NCBI RefSeq assembly: GCF_002744715.1
Contig: NZ_KZ319368.1
Coordinates: 248,001-312,000 of the forward strand
Length of the DNA: 64,000 nucleotides
DNA from: Marinobacter profundi
GTDB lineage: Bacteria; Pseudomonadota; Gammaproteobacteria; Pseudomonadales; Oleiphilaceae
Reading direction: 5' to 3'
The stretch's first letter is position 1, and every line of letters begins with the position of its first letter. Below are positions 55,477 to 64,000 of the stretch, one piece after another. Made by a program: the position numbers and the translations under genes. The notes beneath the pieces are model-generated. The model had not been told where the DNA came from and did not search any database. It saw nothing but the letters and a program-made list of their open reading frames with translations.

Positions 55477-56358
55477 ATGCGAATTCTGTTATTTCTGGCC
55501 ACCAACCTGGCGGTGATTCTCGTCGCCAGCGTGACCCTTCGCCTGCTTGGCGTCGACAGCTATCTGACCGCCAACGGCATTCAGTATGGCTCGCTGCTGG
55601 CGTTCGCTGCCGTTTTTGGCTTTGCCGGAGCCATCGTCTCCCTGCTTATCTCCAAGCCGATGGCGAAATGGAGCACCAAGGCCCAGGTCATTGAGTCGCC
55701 CCGCACGCCTGCAGAACGCTGGCTGGTCGAAACCGTTGCGGAGCTGGCGAAAAACGCCGGTATCGGCATGCCGGAAGTTGCCATTTTCCCGGCCAGCCAG
55801 TCCAATGCCTTTGCAACCGGCTGGAACCGCAACGCGGCTCTGGTGGCCGTTAGCGAGGGGCTGCTCACCCGCTTCAACAAAGACGAGATCCGCGCTGTTC
55901 TGGGCCATGAGATCGGTCACGTGGCCAATGGGGACATGATTACCCTGGCGCTGATTCAGGGCGTGGTGAATACCTTCGTGATCTTTGCCTCACGGGTCAT
56001 CGGCTCACTGGTGGATCGGGTGGTTTTCAAGAACGAGCAGGGTCACGGCCCCGGCTTTTTCATCGTCAGCCTGGTGGCTGAACTGGTACTGGGCATTCTG
56101 GCGAGTACGATCGTGTTCTGGTTCTCCCGGCGGCGGGAGTTTCGGGCGGATATCGCCGGCGCCCGGCTGGCGGGGCGCTCGGCCATGATCAGCGCACTCA
56201 CCCGCCTGAAACAGGAAAGCGAAGTGCCCGACCAGATGCCGGATTCCCTGCAAGCCTTTGGTATCAACCGTGGTGCCCGAGGTGGCCTGGGTGCGCTGTT
56301 CATGACTCACCCACCGCTGGAAACCCGTATTGCCGCACTCCAGCAGGCCCAACTCTGA
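55477..56358 (+). CDS. htpX: Protease HtpX (membrane metalloprotease)
   Basis: HtpX degrades misfolded inner-membrane proteins. The 293-residue protein has four membrane helices (about 4-22, 33-55, 150-170 and 190-215) and the zinc site HEIGH (144-148), with the third ligand Glu in [11 protein letters not shown]. Length is typical. The ATG follows AAAAGGAACGG. In E. coli it is under Cpx control; no such site could be fixed here. Confidence 0.95.
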   Translation: MRILLFLATNLAVILVASVTLRLLGVDSYLTANGIQYGSLLAFAAVFGFAGAIVSLLISKPMAKWSTKAQVIESPRTPAERWLVETVAELAKNAGIGMPEVAIFPASQSNAFATGWNRNAALVAVSEGLLTRFNKDEIRAVLGHEIGHVANGDMITLALIQGVVNTFVIFASRVIGSLVDRVVFKNEQGHGPGFFIVSLVAELVLGILASTIVFWFSRRREFRADIAGARLAGRSAMISALTRLKQESEVPDQMPDSLQAFGINRGARGGLGALFMTHPPLETRIAALQQAQL

Positions 56359-56415
56359 GTCAGAACGTTAGCGCGAAAGAGGTATGCGGGTGCCGTGGCA
56401 CCCGCAACGCGTGGA

Positions 56416-57564
56416 CTAGATCTTCAGCTTGAAGCCGAGCGCACGGAAGGTATCCTGCAGGGACTTGCTGGTGCCCTTGAGCTGGATCTTGACGCTGGAA
56501 AACTCCCGGCGCACCGGATAATCCCGCCGCAGGCGGTCGAAAGCGCCCCCCCGTTCCCTGGCCTCACGATCCATGGTCAGCCGCAGGCGGCTGTCATCCA
56601 TTCGCGGATCGTAGCAGGATCGCATGGCAACCGTGGTCGCCGACCACTCCGACGCAGCGCTGGTAAATGACAGCTTGCTGAGGGCCGGCTCCGGCAGGAA
56701 TTGCCCGGCTTTCTTGCGCACCGGCAAGCCCAGAAACCGGCACAGCCCCTGGTAGATCATTTCGGTACCCTGAACCTTGCCCTCCAGGCTATAGCCGGCG
56801 ATGTGCGGCGTGGCAATCCACACCCGATCGACCAACTCCGGGCTGATCCGGGGTTCCTGCTCCCATACATCCAGCACCACCGTGGGCGGGTTGGCCTCAT
56901 CAAGCCGGTCAAGCAGGGCCCGGCAGTCAACCACCTCACCGCGGCCACTGTTGATCAGCAACTGATCAGCACGCAGCGCCTGCAGCCGTCCCGCGCCAAG
57001 CAGGTGATAGGTGGCATGCTCGCCATCCCGGGTTAACGGCGTGTGCAGGGTAATAACATCGCACGCCAGCGCCTCATCCAGACTGACAAAGCCTTCCTCG
57101 CCTTCCAGGGCCGCTCTGGGGGGATCACAAAGCTTGACGGTGCAATCCAGCCAGTCCAGCTTGCGAGCCAGTTCGCTGCCGACATTTCCGGCACCGACAA
57201 TGCCCACGGAGAGGTCGGCCCAATCCTTCAGGCCCTTCTTTTCAATGTGAAGGGACACCACCGACAGCACATACTCCGCCACGCTGTTGGCATTGCAGCC
57301 CGGAGCCGCACAGAAGGCAATTCCGCGGGACTCCAGCCAGGGCACGTCAACATGGTCGGTGCCGATGGTGGCAGTCCCGACAAACTTGACCCGGCTGCCC
57401 TCCAGCAAATCGCGGTCGACCCGGGTTACTGAACGGACCAGAAGCACGTCGGCATCCTGCACATCTTCCGGCGACATACCACGACCGGAAACCCGCCGCA
57501 CCTCGCCGATATCGTCAAAGAAGGAGTCCAGTAAGGGAATGTTCTCGTCAGCAACGATTAACAT
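56416..57564 (-). CDS. pdxB: Erythronate-4-phosphate dehydrogenase
   Basis: PdxB oxidises 4-phosphoerythronate in vitamin B6 synthesis. The 382-residue D-isomer-specific dehydrogenase has the NAD loop VGIVGAGNVGSELARKL, the Arg-Glu-His catalytic set (GRGEVVDCRAL; DVWEQEPRI; ATPHIAGYSLEGK) and the PdxB-specific C-terminal dimerization domain. It lies after rhlB on the minus strand with 17 bases between. Confidence 0.95.
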   Translation of the reverse strand: MLIVADENIPLLDSFFDDIGEVRRVSGRGMSPEDVQDADVLLVRSVTRVDRDLLEGSRVKFVGTATIGTDHVDVPWLESRGIAFCAAPGCNANSVAEYVLSVVSLHIEKKGLKDWADLSVGIVGAGNVGSELARKLDWLDCTVKLCDPPRAALEGEEGFVSLDEALACDVITLHTPLTRDGEHATYHLLGAGRLQALRADQLLINSGRGEVVDCRALLDRLDEANPPTVVLDVWEQEPRISPELVDRVWIATPHIAGYSLEGKVQGTEMIYQGLCRFLGLPVRKKAGQFLPEPALSKLSFTSAASEWSATTVAMRSCYDPRMDDSRLRLTMDREARERGGAFDRLRRDYPVRREFSSVKIQLKGTSKSLQDTFRALGFKLKI

Positions 57565-57581
57565 GGCTTGTCAGGGCTCCG

Positions 57582-58919
57582 TCAGGATCTGCGCTGGCGC
57601 GGATTACGACCGCCACTGCCCTGCGGACGGCGACGTCCACGGTTTCGGGTGATGGGAGGCTTCTCCAGGGGTGCGCTGAGGTCTTCCTCGGGCACCGCGG
57701 TTTTCAGTTTCTGGCTGATGTAGCTCTCAATGGCCGGCAGCGAAAATGCATCGTCTTCACTGGCAAAACTGATGGAAACCCCGTGCTGGCCCGCGCGGCC
57801 GGTACGACCGATGCGGTGGACATAGTCCTCCGCGTTTTCCGGCAGGTTGTAGTTGAAGACGTGGCTGACCCCGTCGACATGGATGCCCCGGCCGGCAACG
57901 TCCGTCGCCACCAGCACCTGGATGGTGCCACGCTTGAACTGGTCGAGGGTCTTGAGGCGTTTGGTCTGGGCAATTTCACCGGACATCAGGGCAACCTTGA
58001 CGCCCTGGTTGCGGAGATCTTCCTCCAGGTCACGGCACTGGTCGCGGCGATTGGCAAATACAATGGCCTTCTCCACCTCCGGCCGCTGGAGATAGTTCAC
58101 CAGCACCGGCAACTTTTCATCCTCGCCTACCAGGTAAACCGTCTGCTTGACCCGCTCCGCGGTCTTCTGCTGGGGCTCGATCTCCACAAACTCGGCATTG
58201 CGGGTCCACATGGAGGCCAGGTTCAGCACGTCCTGGTTGAAGGTGGCACTGAACAGCAGGGTCTGGCGCTCTTCCTTCGGCGTACACTTGCGAATGATCC
58301 GCTTGACGTCCGGAATGAACCCCATGTCCAGCATCCGGTCGGCCTCATCCAGAATGAGGATGTCGAGCTGGTCCAGGAACACGTCCTGGGATCCGAGAAA
58401 ATCGATCAGCCGGCCCGGGGTAGCCACCAGAATATCGACAATTTCATTCTGCAGCTGGTCGCGCTGCTTGTCGTAATTCATGCCTCCCACCACGGTAACC
58501 ACGTTGTGGCCGGTATAGCCGCAAAGCTGTTCGGCGTCCTTGGCGATCTGCAGAGCCAGTTCACGGGTCGGCGCCAGCGCCAGCACACGGGGCTCCGAGG
58601 CAAAACGGTCGGCCTTCGGAATCGGCGTTTCCAGCAGGCTCTGGATGGCGGTAATCAGGAACGCAGCGGTTTTGCCGGTCCCGGTCTGGGCCTGGCCGAT
58701 CAGGTCTTCGCACGCGAGGGTGTACGGCAGGGTCTCGGCCTGGATCGGAGTACAGTATTCGAAGCCAATGTCAGTGATGGCGTCCAGTACCCGCTGGTCC
58801 AGATTGAGGTCACTGAAACGGGTTTTGCCGGCAGCTTCCGGCACTTCCACCTTTGGGCGGCTCGTAGCCGGCACCTGGCTTTCCTGCGAGTCGATCGCCG
58901 TTGAGATTTCGGATGTCAT
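57582..58919 (-). CDS. rhlB: DEAD-box RNA helicase RhlB
   Basis: This 445-residue helicase has all DEAD-box motifs: the Q motif (GFEYCTPIQAETLP), AQTGTGKT, PTRELA, DEAD in LDEADRMLD, SAT, and HRIGRTGRAG. A disordered N-terminal arm and a basic Arg-rich tail (NRGRRRPQGSGG) flank the core. Together with spacing to the RNase E partner this fits RhlB; RhlE cannot be excluded. It acts in mRNA decay. It is divergent from none; pdxB follows. Confidence 0.88.
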   Translation of the reverse strand: MTSEISTAIDSQESQVPATSRPKVEVPEAAGKTRFSDLNLDQRVLDAITDIGFEYCTPIQAETLPYTLACEDLIGQAQTGTGKTAAFLITAIQSLLETPIPKADRFASEPRVLALAPTRELALQIAKDAEQLCGYTGHNVVTVVGGMNYDKQRDQLQNEIVDILVATPGRLIDFLGSQDVFLDQLDILILDEADRMLDMGFIPDVKRIIRKCTPKEERQTLLFSATFNQDVLNLASMWTRNAEFVEIEPQQKTAERVKQTVYLVGEDEKLPVLVNYLQRPEVEKAIVFANRRDQCRDLEEDLRNQGVKVALMSGEIAQTKRLKTLDQFKRGTIQVLVATDVAGRGIHVDGVSHVFNYNLPENAEDYVHRIGRTGRAGQHGVSISFASEDDAFSLPAIESYISQKLKTAVPEEDLSAPLEKPPITRNRGRRRPQGSGGRNPRQRRS

Positions 58920-59000
58920 ATAGAGTCAACTTACCTTGTTGTCGATGAACGACAGAGCGCGTAGCAGCGACCGGATCGGAAAGGCTCCGGCACCACAGTG

Positions 59001-59543
59001 CTATTCCCGCGCGGATTCTTCAGCCCACGCTGCGCCAAACCGCTCGGTCGTTCCGTAAAATGTCATGAGTGACGTGAAAAATGAAGCCGCCCGCGAGGGC
59101 ATCCCGTTGCGGAGGTAGTCGTCCGCCTGGGTCCTGACCCTGCGACGGAAACCGGCCTCGTCGACCGCTCCGTCACCGGACAGGTTATCGATACTGATAT
59201 GAAAGCGGGAGCCCGCCGCCACGGAAAACAGCCATTCAAGGGCCTGGGGCTTGACCTCCACCTGTTCGAACAGACGTTGATGATCCCGACTCCGGCCGTC
59301 CGGACAGTACCAGTAGCCATAATCGTGCAGGGTTCTGCGCTGTTCGCCGGCAATACACCAGTGACTGATTTCATGTAGCGCGCTGGCGTAGAAATTCCGG
59401 GCAAAAACCACCCTGGCCAAGCCTTCCGGCCCGGTCGCTGGCAAATACTCCGGTTCGTCGCCGCCCCTGACCAGTACCGTCCCGAAACTTTCCCGGAACA
59501 GGTCATTGAACAGCATGATAAGATCATCTGGGTGGTGATTCAT
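59001..59543 (-). CDS. epmC: Elongation factor P hydroxylase EpmC
   Basis: EpmC hydroxylates the beta-lysyl-lysine of EF-P, the last step of its modification. The 180-residue YfcM-family protein has the metal-binding LHEISHW (His57, Glu58, His61) and the conserved DYGYWYCPDGRS. The start MNHHPDDLI is chosen; a longer frame to 59576 is not needed. The partners epmA and epmB are not in this window. It is upstream of dsbD on the other strand. Confidence 0.92.
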   Translation of the reverse strand: MNHHPDDLIMLFNDLFRESFGTVLVRGGDEPEYLPATGPEGLARVVFARNFYASALHEISHWCIAGEQRRTLHDYGYWYCPDGRSRDHQRLFEQVEVKPQALEWLFSVAAGSRFHISIDNLSGDGAVDEAGFRRRVRTQADDYLRNGMPSRAASFFTSLMTFYGTTERFGAAWAEESARE

Positions 59544-59701
59544 GTGCTTGCTATTGTGCGACTTTAATCCAATCAATACCAGAGGGAACTTTCAGCAGGC
59601 TGACGAGTCCACTGCACGGTTGTTATCTCGGATTGACCGAGTTTACATGCAGCTGACAAACTTGCCGCCGCTCAACTACCCGGATTGACGTGACCCTAAC
59701 C

Positions 59702-61645
59702 ATGACTGGAAGTAACAACGCCGTAACCTCTCGCCTCCATACCCCCTGCATCCGGGGCGTACCGCCATTCCGCAAGCTGCTGAGCGGCTTTGCATTCGTG
59801 CTCACCCTGATCGCCACAAGCCCCGCATTTGGGCTTAACTGGTCTGCTTCGAGCGTGCTCACCGGCGACAGCGACTTCCTTCCGGTTGATGAAGCCCTGC
59901 CGTTCAGCTTTACCACCGATGATCAGGGCGTGACGCTGTCCTGGAACACCACGCCCGGCCATTACCTTTATCGCGAACGTATCAAGGTCACCGCCCTGAC
60001 CGACGACGCCACCACCGGCGCCATGACGTTTTCCCTGCAGGGCAAAACCACCGTCGATGAGTACTTTGGCGAAGTCACCGTATTCTACGAGCCGGTCTCG
60101 GCCCGCGTTCCCGTCACTCTCGCCGAGGGTCAACGGGAAGCAACGCTGGAGGTAACCTACCAGGGCTGCGCCGAAGCCGGTCTGTGCTACCCGCCGCAAA
60201 CCCGTGAAGTCCTGTTCTACCCCGGCGGTACCGCCGCCACGGGCACATCTCCGGCCACCGATAGCATCGGCCCGGCAAGCCCCGCGGCCACTGTGGCACC
60301 AGGTGCCGACTTCGACAGCAACTCCGCGACCGGTCTGGCGGGCTTTCTGTCCAGCCAGTCCACACTGATCATTGCCGGCGTCTTTCTGTTGCTGGGGCTC
60401 GGACTGACCTTCACACCCTGCGTCCTGCCCATGGTGCCGATTATTTCTTCACTGGTTTCCAGCCGCAACACCCAGAGCACGGGTCACGCCCTGCTGCTCT
60501 CTTCGAGCTATGTCCTTGGCATGGCACTGACCTACGCCGCGGCCGGCGTTATTACCGGTCTGCTGGGTGCCAGCTTCAACCTGCAGGCGCAACTGCAGTC
60601 ACCGTGGGTACTCGGGGTATTCGCGGCCTTGTTCGTGGTGTTTGCCCTGGCCATGTTCGACCTCTATGACATCCAGCTCCCCCGGGCCCTGAGGGACCCG
60701 CTCAATAACGCCAGCCACCGCATGACGGGCAGCCGCGTCCTGAGCATTTTCGGCATTGGCGCGGTATCCGCACTGATCGTATCGCCCTGTGTGTCTGCCC
60801 CGCTGGCCGGCAGCCTGCTATACATCAGCACCACCCAGGATGCGGTCGTCGGCGGCATTGCGCTGTTTGCCCTCGGACTGGGCATGGGACTGCCGCTGAT
60901 CATGGTCGCCGTCGGCGGCCGCAAACTGCTTCCTTCGACCGGCACCTGGATGAATGTCGTCAAGTCATTCTACGGTGTCATGTTGCTGGCGGTCGCCATC
61001 TGGCTGATCGAACGTCTGGTTCCCGAGTGGATTTCATTAACGCTCTGGGGCCTGCTGGCAGCCGTCACCGGTGTCCAGCTGGGGGCATTTGATACCGCGA
61101 AGGCCGGCTGGCAACGAACCTGGAAAGGCTGCGGCCTGGTGCTGTTTGCCTACGGTATCGCCCTGCTTGCCGGCGCCATCAGTGGCGCCAACGATCCACT
61201 GCGGCCACTGGCACCGTTCACCACCGCAAGCCTGACCGGCAGCGCCGGCACCCAGGCGGCTGAAAATCACGCCAGCTTCCTCCGGGTAACCGAACCGGCG
61301 GAGATCCGCCGCCAGCTGTCCGCAGCCGCCAGCCGCAATGAACCCGTCATTCTCGACTTCTACGCCGACTGGTGTATTTCCTGCAAGGTCATGGAGCGAC
61401 GGGTCTTCAGTGACGCCGAGGTCAGCCGTGAAATGGCCAACTTTACCTTGCTGCAGATCGATATGACCGCAAATACCCCGGATCAGCAGGCCCTGCTCGA
61501 CGAACTGGGCCTGTTTGGCCCACCGGCCATCCTTTTTTACCGCTCCGATGGCAGTGAAAACAACAACTTGAGAGTACTCGGCGAAATGGACCGGGGGCAG
61601 TTCCTCGCCCACCTCCGCAAAGTCAGGGCAGCCCGGGACTCCTGA
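59702..61645 (+). CDS. dsbD: Thiol:disulfide interchange protein DsbD
   Basis: DsbD passes electrons from cytosolic thioredoxin across the inner membrane to periplasmic DsbC/DsbE. The 647-residue protein has a signal-like helix (about 24-45), an N-terminal domain with CAEAGLC, eight membrane helices with redox cysteines in LTFTPCVLPM and VSPCVSAPL, and a C-terminal thioredoxin domain with DWCISCK (CISC rather than the common CVAC). The ATG at 59702 is chosen; a GTG at 59690 is possible. Confidence 0.95.
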   Translation: MTGSNNAVTSRLHTPCIRGVPPFRKLLSGFAFVLTLIATSPAFGLNWSASSVLTGDSDFLPVDEALPFSFTTDDQGVTLSWNTTPGHYLYRERIKVTALTDDATTGAMTFSLQGKTTVDEYFGEVTVFYEPVSARVPVTLAEGQREATLEVTYQGCAEAGLCYPPQTREVLFYPGGTAATGTSPATDSIGPASPAATVAPGADFDSNSATGLAGFLSSQSTLIIAGVFLLLGLGLTFTPCVLPMVPIISSLVSSRNTQSTGHALLLSSSYVLGMALTYAAAGVITGLLGASFNLQAQLQSPWVLGVFAALFVVFALAMFDLYDIQLPRALRDPLNNASHRMTGSRVLSIFGIGAVSALIVSPCVSAPLAGSLLYISTTQDAVVGGIALFALGLGMGLPLIMVAVGGRKLLPSTGTWMNVVKSFYGVMLLAVAIWLIERLVPEWISLTLWGLLAAVTGVQLGAFDTAKAGWQRTWKGCGLVLFAYGIALLAGAISGANDPLRPLAPFTTASLTGSAGTQAAENHASFLRVTEPAEIRRQLSAAASRNEPVILDFYADWCISCKVMERRVFSDAEVSREMANFTLLQIDMTANTPDQQALLDELGLFGPPAILFYRSDGSENNNLRVLGEMDRGQFLAHLRKVRAARDS

Positions 61646-61672
61646 ACTGCAGCCGGGGATCCCGGCAAGTAT

Positions 61673-61912
61673 TCATTCACCACGACGGATATAGAACACA
61701 AACGTGGCGTCCACCTCCTGCTGGTCAACCAGTTCATGGTTGAGAAACTGGCAGAACCTGGGGATATCCCGGGTGGTCGAGGGATCGGTCGCCACGACCC
61801 TCAGCACCTGCCCTGCAGCCAGCTCCGCCATCCGGTTGTGCAGCATCATCACCGGCTCCGGACAAAACAAGCCCCGGGCGTCCAGTTCGGCGTCAAATTC
61901 TTGCTGATTCAA
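61673..61912 (-). CDS. tusA: TusA-family sulfurtransferase
   Basis: TusA relays sulfur from cysteine desulfurase toward MnmA for tRNA 2-thiouridine. The 79-residue protein has the GLFCPEPVM motif with the active Cys and the [14 protein letters not shown] core. A perfect AGGAGA lies 6 bases before a TTG at 61912, giving family length; the ATG at 61933 lacks any ribosome site and would add seven basic residues. It is downstream of dsbD on the other strand. Confidence 0.9.
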   Translation of the reverse strand: MNQQEFDAELDARGLFCPEPVMMLHNRMAELAAGQVLRVVATDPSTTRDIPRFCQFLNHELVDQQEVDATFVFYIRRGE

Positions 61913-62022
61913 TCTGGTTCTCCTGACAGTCATTGCAGGTCACGACACCTGTATTTTTTTCACGACATGCTAAATTATTGTTTATAGAAATCAAAAAACC
62001 TGACTGCGATGCGAGGTAACTT

Positions 62023-62307
62023 ATGATCCGGGTGCTTATTGAACGTCACATTGCCGAAACTCTGGAAGCCGCCTACGAGGAACGGTCACGTAAAATCCTC
62101 CAGCAGGCTGTCAGTGCGCCGGGCTTCATTTCCGGTGAAACCCTGGTCGACGCCCACGACCCCAATCACCGCCTCACGCTTGCAAACTGGCGCTCCGAAG
62201 CCGACTGGGACCGCTGGTTCAACTCCGACGAGCGGCGCGAGTTGATGCTGGAGGTCCAGCCGATGATGGACCAGGACGAGCGCGTGACGGTGCTGCATCA
62301 GAGCTGA
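62023..62307 (+). CDS. Antibiotic biosynthesis monooxygenase-fold (ABM) protein
   Basis: This 94-residue single-domain protein has the dimeric ferredoxin-like pattern of the ABM family (MIRVLIERHI, APGFISGETLVDAHDP, LANWRSEADWDRWFNSDERRE). Members include small oxygenases and heme-degrading proteins. No catalytic residue or partner indicates the substrate. The ATG follows GAGGTAAC. Confidence 0.8.
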   Translation: MIRVLIERHIAETLEAAYEERSRKILQQAVSAPGFISGETLVDAHDPNHRLTLANWRSEADWDRWFNSDERRELMLEVQPMMDQDERVTVLHQS

Positions 62308-62316
62308 CTGCGAAAC

Positions 62317-63393
62317 TCAGTCCAGACGTTCGACAAAACAGGTGATCTCTTCCCGGTCGTGATAGAGGTGGCGGGCCCGTAACCGGTATCGAATGTCCGC
62401 TGCCTCAAGCTGTTCCACCAACAGCTCGCGACACGCCAGCCATTCCTCATAGCGCTTTTTCATCGGCAACTTGAGGTTAAAAATGGTGTATCGGCACAAT
62501 TTACCGCCGAGCCAGTCGGCCGCAAGCCGGGCGGTTTTCTTTGGTTGGTCGACGATGTCGCAGACCATCCAGTCCACTGCCCGTTTCGGCCGCCACTGGT
62601 AGCCGTCCGCCATGACGTGCTCAACATGCCCCGACGCCATCAGCTCCGGGTTCATCGGACCATTATCCACCGCGGTCACCAACATCCCCTGGCGCACCAG
62701 TTGCCAGGTCCAGCCACCGGGTGCTGCGCCCAGGTCAACCGCTTTCTTGCCTCCACCCAAGTAATCCAGCGCCGTCTCCTCGGGCAGGAACACCTTCCAG
62801 GCCTCCTCCAGCTTCAGGGCAGAGCGGCTGGGTGCCGATGCTGGCAGACGGAGCCGGGGAATACCGCTGACATAACGGGCGCGGTTCGAGGTCAGGCTGA
62901 AACCGACCAGCGCACGGCCAAAATCCACCAGCAACACCTCAAGCCGTGCCTTTGCCCACTTGTCCTGGTCCCCATCCAGCAGGCCGGCACCGCGCAGGGC
63001 ACGGGAGAGCGGTGCCACCCATTTCCGGGAAAACCGGCCGAGGTCAGCGTCGGCGTTAACTTCCGGCAGACGGACCTCGATCCTGGCACAGTTCGGGATA
63101 GCGGTATCTGCTTGCCGGAGGCTGTCGACGATCGCCCCCACCCTATCTGTAGTCGGCAACGACACATCGGAAACCACCACAAACCAGTCACGAACAAAGA
63201 CCAGCTCCGTCAGCGGCAGCCGCTGCAACAGGTCCAGCGGGAGCTCGGGCCCCGGCAGGTTGAATAGCAGAAACCCCCGATTCCCGCAGGGCTCAAAATA
63301 ACCATAAATACCCACGCCTGCCGCGGCATCGGTCAACTCCCGTCCGGCTTCGGTCTCGAATCCCGGACGACAGAACGCCACCAACTGCTCCAT
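62317..63393 (-). CDS. rlmM: 23S rRNA (cytidine-2498-2'-O) methyltransferase RlmM
   Basis: RlmM methylates C2498 in 23S rRNA. The 358-residue protein has an N-terminal THUMP-like region, the SAM loop VDLGAAPGGWTWQLV, DNGPM and the catalytic-lysine-type segments typical of the FtsJ-like fold (FNLKLPMKKRY). The start at 63393 gives family length. It is divergent from the sensor gene. Confidence 0.93.
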   Translation of the reverse strand: MEQLVAFCRPGFETEAGRELTDAAAGVGIYGYFEPCGNRGFLLFNLPGPELPLDLLQRLPLTELVFVRDWFVVVSDVSLPTTDRVGAIVDSLRQADTAIPNCARIEVRLPEVNADADLGRFSRKWVAPLSRALRGAGLLDGDQDKWAKARLEVLLVDFGRALVGFSLTSNRARYVSGIPRLRLPASAPSRSALKLEEAWKVFLPEETALDYLGGGKKAVDLGAAPGGWTWQLVRQGMLVTAVDNGPMNPELMASGHVEHVMADGYQWRPKRAVDWMVCDIVDQPKKTARLAADWLGGKLCRYTIFNLKLPMKKRYEEWLACRELLVEQLEAADIRYRLRARHLYHDREEITCFVERLD

Positions 63394-63485
63394 GAATCAC
63401 CTGTTACAGGAATTAGTACTGTTTAACAGCATGATACGCCATCACAGGCTACACTCCTGCCCTTTATCGTGCCGGGAAAGCGCCC

Positions 63486-64000
63486 ATGCCGTATTTTATG
63501 CGTTTTGTCATGCTGCTCGTGATGACCTGCCTGGCCGGCGTTGCACTCGGCAGCCCCGTTGCGGACGCATCCCGCTGCCCGACCATTGCGGTGACCGATG
63601 CCAACGATCGCGCCCGACTGCTGCATCATATCTGCTATCTCAAGGGCCGCCCCGGTGAGGTTGCCTGGCAGGCTTCAACCCCGGATCAATTGCCCCCGAG
63701 TGCCGACTGGACGTCTGCCAACGGTCACGATCTGGTGTTCGCCCACAGCGACACGACCTACTGGTTCCGGCTCAATGTCCATAACCCGTCGGACCGTGCC
63801 GGGCTCTGGTACCTCAAACTCAACTATGCACTGCTGGACGAGGTCACCTTCTGGACCTCCGGTCGGGACGAAACCCACCGCCTCGTCACCGGGGACCAGC
63901 AGCCGTTTTTCACGCGGGGCATAGATTACCGGTATTTCCTGCTCCCCGTCACGCTGGAAGCCGGCGAAGCCAGCACTATCCTGTTGCGGGTGCGCAGCAG
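63486..64000 (+). CDS. 7TMR-DISM-type sensor protein, N-terminal part (partial, runs off right edge)
   Basis: The frame starts at ATG 63486 after GGGAAAG and runs past the right edge. It has a signal peptide (hydrophobic residues 6-22) and an extracellular DISMED2-type domain (WFRLNVHNPSDRAGLWYLKL; NYALLDEVTFW). Such N-termini are followed by seven membrane helices and a diguanylate cyclase or histidine kinase. Which one cannot be told from this part. Confidence 0.8.
   Translation, partial: MPYFMRFVMLLVMTCLAGVALGSPVADASRCPTIAVTDANDRARLLHHICYLKGRPGEVAWQASTPDQLPPSADWTSANGHDLVFAHSDTTYWFRLNVHNPSDRAGLWYLKLNYALLDEVTFWTSGRDETHRLVTGDQQPFFTRGIDYRYFLLPVTLEAGEASTILLRVRS

Overview
The window is a gammaproteobacterial chromosome segment, most likely from Marinobacter or a close relative. 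That is inferred from high-GC codon usage and from gene orders shared with Pseudomonas-type genomes (guaB-guaA next to xseA; exbBD-msbA-lpxK-kdsB-murB; trxB-aat-bpt-infA-clpA-clpS-cspD; mnmA-hflD-purB). No rRNA, tRNA or CRISPR array was recognised.

Bases 1 to about 8,395 are an accessory region of lower and mixed GC that abuts the 3' end of guaA, a known integration hotspot. It holds the N-terminal part of a STAND/NACHT-like NTPase running off the left edge, a serine recombinase with substitutions at conserved catalytic positions, a RP4 TraJ-like mobilization protein with small companion genes, an intact IS5-family element (2341-3496) beside the 3' remnant of an IS3-family element, a 1018-residue AT-rich superfamily 2 helicase with a possible C-terminal PD-(D/E)XK-like nuclease (3699-6755), and a tyrosine integrase broken by one nonsense codon. 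The layout is that of a formerly mobile, defence-carrying island now apparently unable to excise by its own integrase. Its distal end lies beyond the left edge.

From 8,398 on the window is core genome. Purine synthesis (guaB-guaA) is divergent from xseA. Then come a propionyl-CoA synthetase-like gene, a cold-shock gene with a long leader, leuA divergent from an Lrp/AsnC regulator, a TetR regulator and proS. The minus-strand cluster 20.85-27.3 kb is an envelope operon: ExbB/ExbD-type energizer, MsbA, LpxK, a YcaR/Trm112-like protein, KdsB, a low-molecular-weight phosphatase and MurB. ComEC, a DUF2062 membrane protein and a LolC/D lipoprotein-release transporter follow.

From 33 to 48.9 kb most genes are on the plus strand: agmatine-to-putrescine conversion (aguA, aguB) with a MoxR ATPase, thioredoxin reductase, the N-degron pathway (Aat, Bpt, then ClpA/ClpS on the minus strand), IF-1, a CspD-like protein, RluE, a Nudix hydrolase, MnmA, HflD, PurB, a YcfD-type ribosomal oxygenase and a GNAT fusion. 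The last 15 kb holds a LysR regulator, a hybrid histidine kinase, OhrR with a glutathione peroxidase (peroxide response), AlaA, HtpX, PdxB, RhlB, EpmC, DsbD, TusA, a monooxygenase-fold protein, RlmM, and the start of a 7TMR-DISM-type sensor cut by the right edge.
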